DNA of 64,000 bases from Methylocystis sp. (GTDB lineage Bacteria; Pseudomonadota; Alphaproteobacteria; Rhizobiales; Beijerinckiaceae): NCBI GenBank assembly GCA_002929055.1, contig PERY01000007.1:39242-103241 (forward strand), read 5' to 3'. Under the pieces are notes generated by a model. It saw only the letters and a program-made list of their open reading frames with translations. It was not told the origin of the DNA and searched no databases. Shown piece after piece: positions 30,101-37,690 of this stretch (position 1 is the stretch's first letter; every line of letters starts with the position of its first letter). A program made the position numbers and the translations under genes.

Positions 30101-31250
30101 CGCCCTGTTCGAGACGATCGCCGAAGCACGCGGCGGCGAGTGCTGGCGGGCGTGGCCCGAGGATTTGCGCGACGCAAAGCCCTCCGCGCTCGCGGCCTTC
30201 GCGCTGGAGCATGGGACGCGTGTGCGTTTCCATCGCTTCATGCAGTGGGTCGCGGACCGGCAGTTCGCGCAAGCCGCCCGCGAGGCGCAGGGGGCCGGCC
30301 TCGCAATTGGCTTCTGCCGCGATCTCGCCGTGGGCGCAGCGCCGGACGGAGCCGAAAGCTGGAGCAAGGCGAGCCGTCTCCTCGACGGCTTCGCCATCGG
30401 CGCGCCGCCTGACCCCTTCAGCCGAGAGGGACAGAACTGGGGCCTGCCGGCGCCCAACCCGCTGCAAATGCTGGAGGACGCCGGCGCCGATTTCGCCGAA
30501 CTCGTGCGCGCCAACATGCGCCACGCGGGCGCCCTGCGCATCGATCACGTGATGGGCCTCGCGCGCCTCTTCCTCGTGCCGGACGGCGCCAAGGCGCGCG
30601 CGGGCGCCTATGTCTCCTATCCGCTCGATGCGCTGCTCGCGCAACTCGCGCTCGAAAGCCAGCGCGCTAAATGCGCGGTGGTCGGCGAAGACCTCGGCAC
30701 CTTGCCCTGGGGATTTCGCGATCGTCTCGAGGCCGCGAATGTGCTCAGCTACCGCGTCGTCTGGTTCGAGCGCGCGGGCGCGGGCTTCACGCCGCCGCCG
30801 CATTATCCGGAGAAGGCCATGGCCTGCGTCTCGACGCATGACCTGCCGACGCTCGAAGGGTGGTGGCTCGGCGCGGACATCGATGAAAAGGCGGCGCTAG
30901 GCCTTCTCGCGCCAGATGCCGCCGCCGGCGAACGCGGCGCCCGTGCGAATGACAAGCGCGCGCTCCTCGACGCGCTGCGCAGCGAGGGGCTTATTGGCGA
31001 CGTCGCGGAGGACGCGCCGTTCGACGACGCCATTGCAAGGGCGCTGCATGCCTTTGCGGCGCGAACGCCCTCGCGTCTCGCCATGGCGCAACTCGATGAT
31101 CTCGCAGGCGCGCGCATCGCCGTGAACCTGCCGGGAACCGACCAGGAGCGGCCCAACTGGCGCAGGAGACTGGAGCCCCCGCTCGAAGAACTCTTCTCAA
31201 CTTCGCGGGCGCGCGCGATAATCGAAGGGCTTCGCCGTAATCTGGTCTAG
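27117..31250 (+). CDS. Fused glycogen debranching enzyme GlgX / 4-alpha-glucanotransferase MalQ
   Basis: 1377 residues from ATG 27117, one uninterrupted frame. Residues about 1-670 are GlgX-like (CBM48 plus GH13): NYWGYNPVAMMAPD, GVDGFRFDLATTL (nucleophile Asp), LIAEPWDIGPGGYQLGQFP (acid Glu), FVTAHDGFTLRDLVSY and QDNETGWLDW. A linker rich in Ala/Pro and Glu (about residues 665-690) leads to a MalQ-like GH77 half: FGFSAQLYSVRREGDQGIGDFTTL, ASPYYPSDRRFLDPIYVDL, ALRIDHVMGLARLF (nucleophile Asp), VVGEDLGTLP (acid Glu) and CVSTHDLPTLEGWW. GlgX cuts alpha-1,6 branches of phosphorylase-limited glycogen, and MalQ disproportionates the released maltooligosaccharides, so the fusion joins successive steps. 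Both catalytic triads are intact. Confidence 0.93.
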   Translation: MRRVTTGAPEPLGVALDEAGANVAVFSAHAEEIHLCLFDDAGDETRIRLPGKSGDVFHGYVEGLKEGQRYGFRAYGPDAPHEGRRFNSAKLLVDPYALALDASLKLHPSQFAFGETAHDDSAPHVSKCVMTRPQVAAPTRPNHRWRDTIVYEMHVKGLTAAHPDVPETLRGTFAGLAHEASIAHFKKLGVTTLELLPCAAWIDERHLPPLRLSNYWGYNPVAMMAPDPRLAPGGWAEVRDAVAALHVAGLEVILDVVFNHTGESDEKGPTLSLRGLDNATYYRLAYDRAQYVNDAGCGNILAFDRAPVVRLAMDALRAFAIYGGVDGFRFDLATTLARYPSGYDPDAPFLTALLQDPTLRELKLIAEPWDIGPGGYQLGQFPAPFAEWNDRYRDTLRRFWRGDAAGVSDLATRIAGSQDFFARRSPSRSVNFVTAHDGFTLRDLVSYERKHNEANGEEGRDGTNDNLSWNNGVEGESDDDAVKAARARDQRNLLATLLFSRGTPMLSMGAELGQTQKGNNNAYAQDNETGWLDWVKADHGLIEATARLIALRKANLALRDDRFLDGAPQDETGLPDVQWLGPDGRTMRDEDWRRGDAQTLIVALYAAGDRVLVILHRGGAPVTATPPPPREGHAWRIAFDSANDDASGACDDAIHVSPRASLLLVEEKAEEDAPARPRPAPAADDTLVAQLAEAAGIATRWHDVMGAEHQVPRETLQALLARLGLPAQMRDEARDSLAQLAQTRDRRRLPQHAIAREGETIALRLAASEGAAPTALVLRREDGREEPVAVANATPCSWTGADGASNSGYRLELPALPAGRYGLRGEDDDAACRLIVAPGQCYLPAEPHRAFGFSAQLYSVRREGDQGIGDFTTLARLARSSAEAGAALVAINPLHALFAQDRSRASPYYPSDRRFLDPIYVDLADLLGDGVHEAAARALSLKDTVDYPEVHALKRQTLEQVFAHFEQLAQQRPDAAPVADFAQFCAESGESLARFALFETIAEARGGECWRAWPEDLRDAKPSALAAFALEHGTRVRFHRFMQWVADRQFAQAAREAQGAGLAIGFCRDLAVGAAPDGAESWSKASRLLDGFAIGAPPDPFSREGQNWGLPAPNPLQMLEDAGADFAELVRANMRHAGALRIDHVMGLARLFLVPDGAKARAGAYVSYPLDALLAQLALESQRAKCAVVGEDLGTLPWGFRDRLEAANVLSYRVVWFERAGAGFTPPPHYPEKAMACVSTHDLPTLEGWWLGADIDEKAALGLLAPDAAAGERGARANDKRALLDALRSEGLIGDVAEDAPFDDAIARALHAFAARTPSRLAMAQLDDLAGARIAVNLPGTDQERPNWRRRLEPPLEELFSTSRARAIIEGLRRNLV

Positions 31251-31299
31251 ATTCCTGCGTCATATTTCAGCCCTTCGGCCACAAAAGCCCAAGGCGTGC

Positions 31300-32649
31300 A
31301 TGAGAGTGTCGAGCGAGCGGTTCACGGCAGGCGACGGGCAAAGGCTCGCCTTCGCGCTTGCGCTCGCCGCCGCGTCCGGGCTTGCGCGCGCAGAAGAGAA
31401 GGCCGCGCCTTCGCCCGACCTCGATCTCAAGCGCCTCGAATTGCGCGGGCTGGAGGACACGGCAGGCGAGGCCAGGGCGCATGCCCGCAAGCTCGAGGAA
31501 GAGGTGGCCGCTCACGCCGCCGTCCGGGAAAACCTCAACAACACGCTACTGGAGGCGACGCGCAAGCTGCAGGACGCCGAGGCGAGCGCCGCCCGCGTCG
31601 AGGACCGGCTTGCGGCCTTCGCCGAGAGCGAGCGCAAACTGGCGGCCTCGCTGGAGAGCCGGCGCGACCTCATCGTGGAAGTGCTGATGGTGCTGCAGCG
31701 GATGGGCCGGCGCCCGCCGCCCGCGCTGCTCGCCCGTCCTCAGGACATTCTCGACGCCGTGCGCGCCTCGCTGGCCCTTGGCGACGTGCTGCCGCAAATG
31801 CGGGCGGAAGTGAAGGCGCTGCAGACCGACCTCGCCGAACTGCTGCGCCTGCGCGACAGCGTGCGGCTGGAGCAGGAGCGGCTCGCCCAGGAGAAGATCG
31901 CGCTCGCCGAACAGCGCGAGCGGCTGTCGTCGCTGATTGGGGCGCGGCAGGAGGCGCTCACGGCCGCCAGGACCGCGCTGCAGGCGGAAGCCGAGCGCGC
32001 TCAGACGCTTGCGCGTCAGGCGACCAGCCTGAAGGATCTTATCGGCCGCATGGAGGCCGAAAGCGAGGCGGCGCGCAAGGCTGCGCAGGCCGCCCGCAAG
32101 GCGGATGAGGAACGCGCGGCGGCGCAGGCGAGGCTGAGCGAGGAGCAGCGCCAGAAGGCGCTTTCCGCCCCGTTCAAGGACGCGGCGCGCCTTGCGCCGG
32201 CGGTCTCCTTCGGCGACCTCAAAGGCAAGCTTCCGTTTCCGGCCGCAGGCGAGGTCGTCAAGCGCTTCGGCGCGCCCGATGGCTATGGCGGCAAGGAGAA
32301 GGGCGTCTCCCTCGGCGCGCGGGCCAATGGCCTCGTGGTCGCTCCCTGCGACGGATGGATCGCTTTTTCAGGGCCTTACAGAAGCTATGGTCAACTCTTG
32401 ATCATTAACGCCGGGGGCGGCTATTATGTCGTTCTGGCCGGCATGAGTCGCACCAACGTCAACGTCGGACAGTTCGTCCTGGCGGGCGAGCCGGTGGCCA
32501 GCATGGGAGACGGAGCCGCGCAAACAGCGGCGACCATCGCGATCGGCGCGAAGCAACCCATTTTATATGTCGAGTTTCGCAAGGACGGAAACTCGATCGA
32601 CTCGAGCCCATGGTGGGCGAAGTCTGACAGTCGGAAGGTCGGCGGATGA
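31300..32649 (+). CDS. Murein hydrolase activator, EnvC-like (degenerate LytM/M23 domain)
   Basis: 449 residues, with a probable export signal (FALALAAASGLARAEEK). A long coiled coil (about residues 45-300, with heptad-rich ELRGLEDTAGEARAHARKLEEEV and QRERLSSLIGARQEALTAARTAL) is followed by a C-terminal LytM domain (KLPFPAAGEVVKRFGAPDGYGGKEKGVSLGARANGLVVAPCDGWIAFSGP). Zinc ligands are lost: the HxxxD-type histidine is replaced, and the HLHFE motif reads ILYVEFR. EnvC-type proteins lack metal for the same reason and act by activating amidases during septum splitting. The gene overlaps ctpA by four bases. Confidence 0.85.
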   Translation: MRVSSERFTAGDGQRLAFALALAAASGLARAEEKAAPSPDLDLKRLELRGLEDTAGEARAHARKLEEEVAAHAAVRENLNNTLLEATRKLQDAEASAARVEDRLAAFAESERKLAASLESRRDLIVEVLMVLQRMGRRPPPALLARPQDILDAVRASLALGDVLPQMRAEVKALQTDLAELLRLRDSVRLEQERLAQEKIALAEQRERLSSLIGARQEALTAARTALQAEAERAQTLARQATSLKDLIGRMEAESEAARKAAQAARKADEERAAAQARLSEEQRQKALSAPFKDAARLAPAVSFGDLKGKLPFPAAGEVVKRFGAPDGYGGKEKGVSLGARANGLVVAPCDGWIAFSGPYRSYGQLLIINAGGGYYVVLAGMSRTNVNVGQFVLAGEPVASMGDGAAQTAATIAIGAKQPILYVEFRKDGNSIDSSPWWAKSDSRKVGG

Positions 32650-34004
32650 TTCGCAAAACAGCTCTACTTGCTACCGGTATCGCCATCGGAGCCGGGTGCG
32701 CGACGCTTGGCCAGCAGGCCCGCGCGCTCGTTGGTACGCCGGCGGTCGCGGCAACCGCCGACACATACAAGTTTCTGAGCCTCTTCGGCGACGTCTTCGA
32801 CAAGGTCCGCGCCGACTATGTCGAGAAGCCCGACGAACAGAAGCTCGTCGAGAACGCCATCAACGGCATGCTCACCTCGCTCGATCCGCATTCGAGCTAC
32901 CTCGACGCCAAGGGCTTCAAGGACATGCGGACCCAGACCGAGGGCAAGTTCGGCGGCCTCGGCATCGAAGTGACGCAGGAAGACGGCCTCGTGAAGGTCG
33001 TGACGCCGATCGACGACACGCCGGCCTCCAAGGCGGGCATCATGTCGGGCGACCTCATCGGCGCCATCGACGACGACAGCGTTCAGGGCATGACGCTCAA
33101 CCAGGCTGTCGACAAGATGCGCGGCGCGATCAACACGCCGGTGAAGCTCACGATCTTCCGCGGCAAGGACAAGGAAAAGATCGACGTCAAGCTCACGCGC
33201 GCGGAGATCCACATCAAGTCGGTCCGCTCGCGCATTCAGGACGGCGACATCGGCTATGTCCGCATCTCCCAGTTCAACGAGGAGACCGCGGACGGCCTGC
33301 GCAACGCGATGGCCAAGGCGCAGCAGGAAATCGCCGCCGACAAGTTCAAGGGCTATATCATCGATCTGCGCAACAATCCGGGCGGACTGCTCGACCAGTC
33401 GATCCAGGTGGTCAACGCCTTCATCGACAAGGGCGAGATCGTCTCGACGCGCGGCCGCAACGCGGACGAGACGCAACGCTACAACGCCCGTCCGGCCGAT
33501 CTTTCCAAGGGCAAGCCGGTCGTCGTGCTGATCAACGGCGGTTCGGCCTCTGCGTCGGAGATCGTCGCGGGCGCGCTGCAGGATCACAAGCGCGCGACGC
33601 TCATCGGCACGCGCTCCTTCGGCAAGGGCTCCGTGCAGACCATCATCCCGCTCGGCGGCTCCAGCGGCGCGCTGCGCCTCACCACCGCGCGCTACTACAC
33701 GCCGTCGGGCCGCTCGATCCAGGCCAAGGGCATCGACCCCGACATGATCATCCTGCAGGACGTGCCGGATGAGCTGAAGGGCAAGGACGACACCAAGGGC
33801 GAAGCCTCGCTCAAGGGCCATCTCAAGAACGGCGAAGACGAGAAGAGCGGCTCTCAGGCCTATGTCCCGCCGGACGAGAAGAAGGACAAGCAACTGATCG
33901 CCGCCATCGAACTGCTGCACGGCAAGTCGAAGGCCCAGATCATGGCCGAGCAGACCAAGGAAGTCGCCAAGGACTCGACAAAGGCTCCGACCAAGGCCAA
34001 TTAA
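32646..34004 (+). CDS. ctpA: S41 family C-terminal processing protease
   Basis: 452 residues with an N-terminal signal/anchor, a TSLDPHSSYLDAKGF segment, a PDZ domain (FGGLGIEVTQEDGLVKVVTPIDDTPASKAGIMSGDLIGAIDD) and the S41 protease core GYIIDLRNNPGGLLDQ and GGSASASEIVAGALQDHKRATLIGTRSFGKGSVQT, which contains the Ser-Lys dyad. The C-terminus is charged and low-complexity. Periplasmic processing of envelope proteins or peptidoglycan hydrolases. Its start overlaps the envC stop; EnvC-CtpA coupling is common in Alphaproteobacteria. Confidence 0.95.
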   Translation: MIRKTALLATGIAIGAGCATLGQQARALVGTPAVAATADTYKFLSLFGDVFDKVRADYVEKPDEQKLVENAINGMLTSLDPHSSYLDAKGFKDMRTQTEGKFGGLGIEVTQEDGLVKVVTPIDDTPASKAGIMSGDLIGAIDDDSVQGMTLNQAVDKMRGAINTPVKLTIFRGKDKEKIDVKLTRAEIHIKSVRSRIQDGDIGYVRISQFNEETADGLRNAMAKAQQEIAADKFKGYIIDLRNNPGGLLDQSIQVVNAFIDKGEIVSTRGRNADETQRYNARPADLSKGKPVVVLINGGSASASEIVAGALQDHKRATLIGTRSFGKGSVQTIIPLGGSSGALRLTTARYYTPSGRSIQAKGIDPDMIILQDVPDELKGKDDTKGEASLKGHLKNGEDEKSGSQAYVPPDEKKDKQLIAAIELLHGKSKAQIMAEQTKEVAKDSTKAPTKAN

Positions 34005-34023
34005 TCGGGGCGGACAGGGCTGG

Positions 34024-34064
34024 AAAAGCGGGCGCCGCGGGAAATGCGGCGTCCGCTTTCTCTT
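34024..34064 (+). terminator. Intrinsic terminator after ctpA
   Basis: AAAGCGGGCGCCGC / GCGGCGTCCGCTTT stem (one G-T pair) with a seven-base loop, then CTCTTTT. It starts 20 bases after the ctpA stop and precedes ccmC. Confidence 0.8.
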
Positions 34065-34084
34065 TTCTGGCAGCTTGGACCCAT

Positions 34085-34858
34085 ATGCCGAACATCCTCG
34101 ACTACGCCAATCCGACGCGCTTCCTGAATTTCACGCGGATCGTCCTGCCGTGGCTCGCGGGGCTCACCGTCATTCTGCTGGCCGTCGGGCTCTATGGCGC
34201 CTTCGCCGCGCCGCCCGACTATCAACAGGGCGAGACGGTGCGCATCATGTATATCCATGTGCCGTCGGCCTGGCTGGCGCTCTTCGCCTATGTGACCATG
34301 ACCTCGGCGTCGCTCGGCGTGCTCGTCTGGAAGCATCCGCTCGCGGACGCCGCACAGAAGACCGCCGCCCCGCTCGGCGCCGCCTTCACCTTCGTCTGCC
34401 TTGTCACGGGCTCGCTCTGGGGCAAGCCCATGTGGGGAACCTATTGGGTCTGGGACGCGCGGCTGACCTCCATGCTTGTGCTGTTCCTGCTCTATCTGGG
34501 TCTCATCGCCGTCCGTCAGACCATGGACGACACGCCGCGCGGCGCGCGCATCGCCGCCATCATGACGCTTGTCGGCGCCATCGATATTCCGATCATCAAA
34601 TATTCGGTCGACTGGTGGAACACGCTGCATCAGCCGGCCTCCGTCTTCCGCATGGGCGGGCCGACCATCTCCGGCGCCATGCTGTGGCCGCTGCTGGTCA
34701 TGGCGCTGGCCGCGACGCTGCTCTTCCTGACCCTGCATTTCATGGCGATCCGCAACGAAATCCTGCGCCGCCGCCTCGCTCGCCTGTCGATGCAGGCGCT
34801 TCAGGACGGCGCCCGGGACGAAGGCGGCGAGCAAACGGCATTCGGGGCTGCGCAATGA
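34085..34858 (+). CDS. ccmC: Heme exporter protein CcmC
   Basis: 257 residues, six membrane segments, with the tryptophan-rich WWD-type signature WGTYWVWDARLTS and flanking histidines (MYIHVPSAWLALF and WWNTLHQPASVF) that ligate heme. CcmC loads heme onto the chaperone CcmE in system I cytochrome c maturation. ccmD overlaps its stop by four bases and ccmG follows, the standard ccmCDG order; ccmA, ccmB, ccmE, ccmF and ccmH are not in this window. Confidence 0.96.
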   Translation: MPNILDYANPTRFLNFTRIVLPWLAGLTVILLAVGLYGAFAAPPDYQQGETVRIMYIHVPSAWLALFAYVTMTSASLGVLVWKHPLADAAQKTAAPLGAAFTFVCLVTGSLWGKPMWGTYWVWDARLTSMLVLFLLYLGLIAVRQTMDDTPRGARIAAIMTLVGAIDIPIIKYSVDWWNTLHQPASVFRMGGPTISGAMLWPLLVMALAATLLFLTLHFMAIRNEILRRRLARLSMQALQDGARDEGGEQTAFGAAQ

Positions 34859-35028
34859 GCGAACACGCCTTATTTGTCGCGATTTCGTATGCTGTGGCCT
34901 TTGTGACGATCGGCGGCGTCGCCGCGCGGATCATTTTCGACTACCGCCGCCTGCGGGCGGAACTCGCCCGCTTCGGCGCCAAGGGTCCGCCAGACGAGGG
35001 TCAGCGCGACGAGGGAGACGCCGCGTGA
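34855..35028 (+). CDS. ccmD: Heme exporter protein CcmD
   Basis: 57 residues: MSEHALFVAISYAVAFVTIGG and then a cytoplasmic IIFDYRRLRAELARF. Size, the single membrane span and the conserved DYRxL after it are those of CcmD, the small subunit that releases holo-CcmE from the CcmABC complex. ATG overlaps the ccmC stop, and its own stop overlaps the GTG of ccmG. A longer open frame in the same phase reaches back into ccmC and is not used. Confidence 0.93.
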   Translation: MSEHALFVAISYAVAFVTIGGVAARIIFDYRRLRAELARFGAKGPPDEGQRDEGDAA

Positions 35029-35606
35029 ACGAACCCGCGACCGCGCCGCGCTCGCCGCTGCGCTTCCTTCCGCTCGCCCTTTTCGCATTGCTTGCGGCGC
35101 TGTTTCTGTTCCGGCTGTTCGCCGGAGACGCCTCGCGCATTCCCTCGGCCCTGATCGGCAAGCCCGCGCCCGATTTCGTGCTGCCGGCGCTCGATGGGCT
35201 GAAGGATACGCCGGGCCTCTCGACCGCCGAACTGCGCAAGGGCCATGTCAGCCTCATCAATATTTTCGCGAGCTGGTGCGCGCCCTGCCGTCAGGAGCAC
35301 CCCGTTCTGATGTCGCTCGCGCAGGACGAGAAGCTGAAGGCGAAGGGCGTCGAGATCTACGGCCTCTCCTATAAGGACGAAGCCGCAAACGCGCTCGGCT
35401 TTCTCGAGGCGGAAGGCAATCCGTTCCAGCGCGTGGGCGTCGATCCAGCCGGCCGCACGGCCATCGACTTCGGCGTCTACGGCGTCCCGGAGACTTTCGT
35501 GGTCAAGGGGGACGGAACCATCGCCTACAAGTTCATTGGGCCGCTGACGCCCGCAAGCGCGGCGACGACGCTCCTGCCGGAGATCGAAAAGGCGCTCGCG
35601 AAGTAG
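35025..35606 (+). CDS. ccmG: Thiol:disulfide interchange protein CcmG/DsbE
   Basis: 193 residues from a GTG overlapping the ccmD stop (GTGA). N-terminal membrane anchor LPLALFALLAALFLFRLFAG, then a periplasmic thioredoxin domain, NIFASWCAPCRQEHP with the WCAPC redox pair, and the cis-Pro loop GVPETFVVKGDG. It keeps apocytochrome c cysteines reduced for heme attachment. Confidence 0.96.
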   Translation: MNEPATAPRSPLRFLPLALFALLAALFLFRLFAGDASRIPSALIGKPAPDFVLPALDGLKDTPGLSTAELRKGHVSLINIFASWCAPCRQEHPVLMSLAQDEKLKAKGVEIYGLSYKDEAANALGFLEAEGNPFQRVGVDPAGRTAIDFGVYGVPETFVVKGDGTIAYKFIGPLTPASAATTLLPEIEKALAK

Positions 35607-35618
35607 CTGTCGACGCCC

Positions 35619-35939
35619 CTACTTGCGCGCGGGCAGGGTCGACTTCAGGGCCTTGCTCGCCAGACGAAACTCGACGCCCAGCAATTGCTGGCGCCGCCAC
35701 ACGACCTGCCCAACAAATTTGTTCGCGCCCACATGCAGCATGAATTCGTCGGGGAGCGTCGCCGCGCATTCGATCTTCGCGCCCGTGCGCGAGATGTCGA
35801 TGATGCGGCAGGGCACCGCCGGGTCCATTCCGCCGGGATCGGCCCAGGCTTCCGCATAGGACTTCATGCGTGACGTCTCCCGCCTGTCGTCGGCCGCATC
35901 GATTTTACGCGTGGATCGGTCGAGAAAGGGGGTGGCCAT
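35619..35939 (-). CDS. PilZ domain protein
   Basis: 106 residues from ATG 35939 (MATPFLDRSTRKID); an ATG at 35981 is also possible. The PilZ signature is present: RRETSRMK supplies the RxxxR switch and DISRTGAKIEC the D/NxSxxG motif, which together bind cyclic di-GMP. Single small domain with no effector module, so it may act as an adaptor. The partner is unknown. It is convergent with ccmG, 12 bases away. Confidence 0.87.
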   Translation of the reverse strand: MATPFLDRSTRKIDAADDRRETSRMKSYAEAWADPGGMDPAVPCRIIDISRTGAKIECAATLPDEFMLHVGANKFVGQVVWRRQQLLGVEFRLASKALKSTLPARK

Positions 35940-36043
35940 GGTCGTCCCTGCAGCGCCGCCTGTTCGACGCGCCGACAGCATAGGCTTGGACAGATTGACG
36001 ATTCCTCACCGTTCCCGCCGCCCGGACGAAATTTCTTTCGTAA

Positions 36044-36784
36044 TTAGGCGGCTTTGGCGAACAGTCCGATGGTGAGCGCCGCGCCGACGACCACGATGAA
36101 AATGCGCAACGCCTGTTCATCGATGCGATGGATGAGCCGCGCGCCGGCGACGCCGCCGATCGTCGCGCCCGCCGCCGTGACCGCCGCCTGCGTCCAATGC
36201 AGATCGGGCGAGAAAAGGAAGATGGCGACGGCGGAGGCGTTCATGACGCCGGCCAGAACATTTTTCGTCGCGCTCGCGATGCGGACCGCCTGCCCGGCCA
36301 TGGTGAGCGCCGCCACCATCAGAAAGCCCGCGCCGCCGCCGAAATAGCCGCCATAGGTGGCGATGAGAAACTGCACGAAGCCGGCGCCGCCGGGGCTCAG
36401 ATGGCCGTGGGCGTCGACCGGTTTGCGGAGGAAGCTGCCCCAGGCGAAGAGCGCGGTGGCGAACAAGACCAGCCAGGGCACGAGCCGCGCAAAGAGCCCG
36501 CGCGGCGTCTGCAGCAGGATGACGGCGCCGATAGCGCCGCCGACGATGCTGATGACGAAGAGCCAGCGCAGATCGAGAGGGCCGACGCCCTGTGCGTGTC
36601 GCCGACCCGTCCAGCCGGTGGCGATCTGCGCCGGAAAAAGTGCGACGCAAGAGGTGATGTTGGCGGCCAGCGCGTCCATGCCGGTGAACATCAGCGTCGG
36701 CAGGATGAGGAAGGAACCGCCGCCAGCGAGCGCGTTCTGCGCGCCGGCCCAGATGGCGACGGTGAAGAGAAGAACGTAGGCCAT
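36044..36784 (-). CDS. TauE/SafE family sulfite/organo-acid exporter
   Basis: 246 residues with about seven to eight membrane segments. It has the two TauE repeats, each with a Gly-rich signature: GAQNALAGGGSFLILPTLMFTGMDALAANITSCVALFPAQ and GGYFGGGAGFLMVAALTMAGQAVRIASATKN. The family exports sulfite, sulfoacetate or other C2/C3 anions across the inner membrane; the substrate is not evident here. It lies 42 bases downstream of a tetR gene on the same strand, so that regulator may also affect it. Confidence 0.9.
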   Translation of the reverse strand: MAYVLLFTVAIWAGAQNALAGGGSFLILPTLMFTGMDALAANITSCVALFPAQIATGWTGRRHAQGVGPLDLRWLFVISIVGGAIGAVILLQTPRGLFARLVPWLVLFATALFAWGSFLRKPVDAHGHLSPGGAGFVQFLIATYGGYFGGGAGFLMVAALTMAGQAVRIASATKNVLAGVMNASAVAIFLFSPDLHWTQAAVTAAGATIGGVAGARLIHRIDEQALRIFIVVVGAALTIGLFAKAA

Positions 36785-36826
36785 GCGCGCCTATGTCAGG
36801 TCGCACAGCCGATGGCAAGCGGGCCC

Positions 36827-37453
36827 TCAGGCCGCGGCGGCTGGTTCACTCGCCAGCCCCGCCGCGATCAGACGAACCAGCGTTTCGATCTCCGAGTCGA
36901 GGGCCTCGGGGGGCACCTCGGAAATCTTTTCTTCAAGGCCCAGAACGACGACGCCGTGCACCGCTGAAAACAGCGTGCGCGCCAGACGCGCGCGCGCCTC
37001 CGTCTCCTGATCCGGCAGCAGCGCCGCGAGCGGCGCCTCGAGCCTCCTGAAGAGCTGGTTGCGAACATCGGCGTACCAGTCGGGCAACTCGGTCCCACGA
37101 GAGAGGCGGTGCTCGAAGAGCGCCCGCCAGCTCGGCTCCTCGCGCCGCGCGAACTCGAGATAGGCGCGTGCAAGCGCTGGAAGGGAATCGGTGGGGCTCG
37201 CGTCGCGCAGGGCGTCGTCCAGCGCTTCCCCAAGACGCTCCAGGGTGGAGAGATTGACCCGCAAGACAAGCTCATCGAGATCGTCGAAGGCCGTATAGAT
37301 CGCGCCGAGCGCGCAGCCCGCCTCGGCGGCGAGGTCGCGCGCCTTCATGCCCTGCAAGCCCCGCGTCGCCACCGCGTGACGCGCGGCGTCCAGCAGCCTT
37401 TCCCGCAATTTTGACCGGCGCTGCGCGCCGGCCTGCGTCCTCGTCTCGCTCAC
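36827..37453 (-). CDS. TetR family regulator, likely repressor of the adjacent pspA-yiaA locus
   Basis: 208 residues from a GTG at 37453 (VSETRTQAGAQRRSKLRERLL), chosen because AAGGGA lies 8-13 bases upstream; an ATG at 37528 would add 25 residues. HTH: RERLLDAARHAVATRGLQGMKARDLAAEAGCALGAIYTAFDDLDELVLRV. The C-terminal domain has ARAYLEFARREEPSWRALFEHRLS and LFSAVHGVVVLGLEEKI. The gene is divergent from pspA with three GAAC-n-GTTC palindromes in between, which suggests autoregulation and control of pspA. TauE/SafE follows downstream. Confidence 0.9.
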   Translation of the reverse strand: MSETRTQAGAQRRSKLRERLLDAARHAVATRGLQGMKARDLAAEAGCALGAIYTAFDDLDELVLRVNLSTLERLGEALDDALRDASPTDSLPALARAYLEFARREEPSWRALFEHRLSRGTELPDWYADVRNQLFRRLEAPLAALLPDQETEARARLARTLFSAVHGVVVLGLEEKISEVPPEALDSEIETLVRLIAAGLASEPAAAA

Positions 37454-37604
37454 CGCGACATCCCTTTTGGCTTCGAGTCCTGCCTGAACCCTCGCACGCA
37501 GCTGCGGCGAAGTTGCGCCGCCTGCCAAATATTCTCACCCCACGCTCCCAGAACCTTCGGAACCTGCGGCCGGTTCCCCCCAGGGGCCCGTAAACCACAA
37601 CTGC

Positions 37605-37675
37605 GAACGTCGTTCAAGATAGCGCTTGAACTGCGTTCAGTCTTGGGTTAGCATCTCCCTGTGAACCTCGTTCAC
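37605..37675 (+). promoter_or_regulatory. pspA promoter with three palindromic TetR-type operators
   Basis: Three related palindromes: GAACGTCGTTC (37605-37615), TGAACTGCGTTCA (37627-37639) and GTGAACCTCGTTCAC (37661-37675), all GAAC-3 bases-GTTC. A candidate -35 TTGAAC (37626-37631) overlaps the middle one, with TTAGCA (37648-37653) as -10 after 16 bases. Binding at the second and third would block RNA polymerase. The TetR gene starts 150 bases to the left, divergent. The AGGAG of pspA lies just after the third palindrome. Confidence 0.72.
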
Positions 37676-37690
37676 TACAGGAGATGTCTC

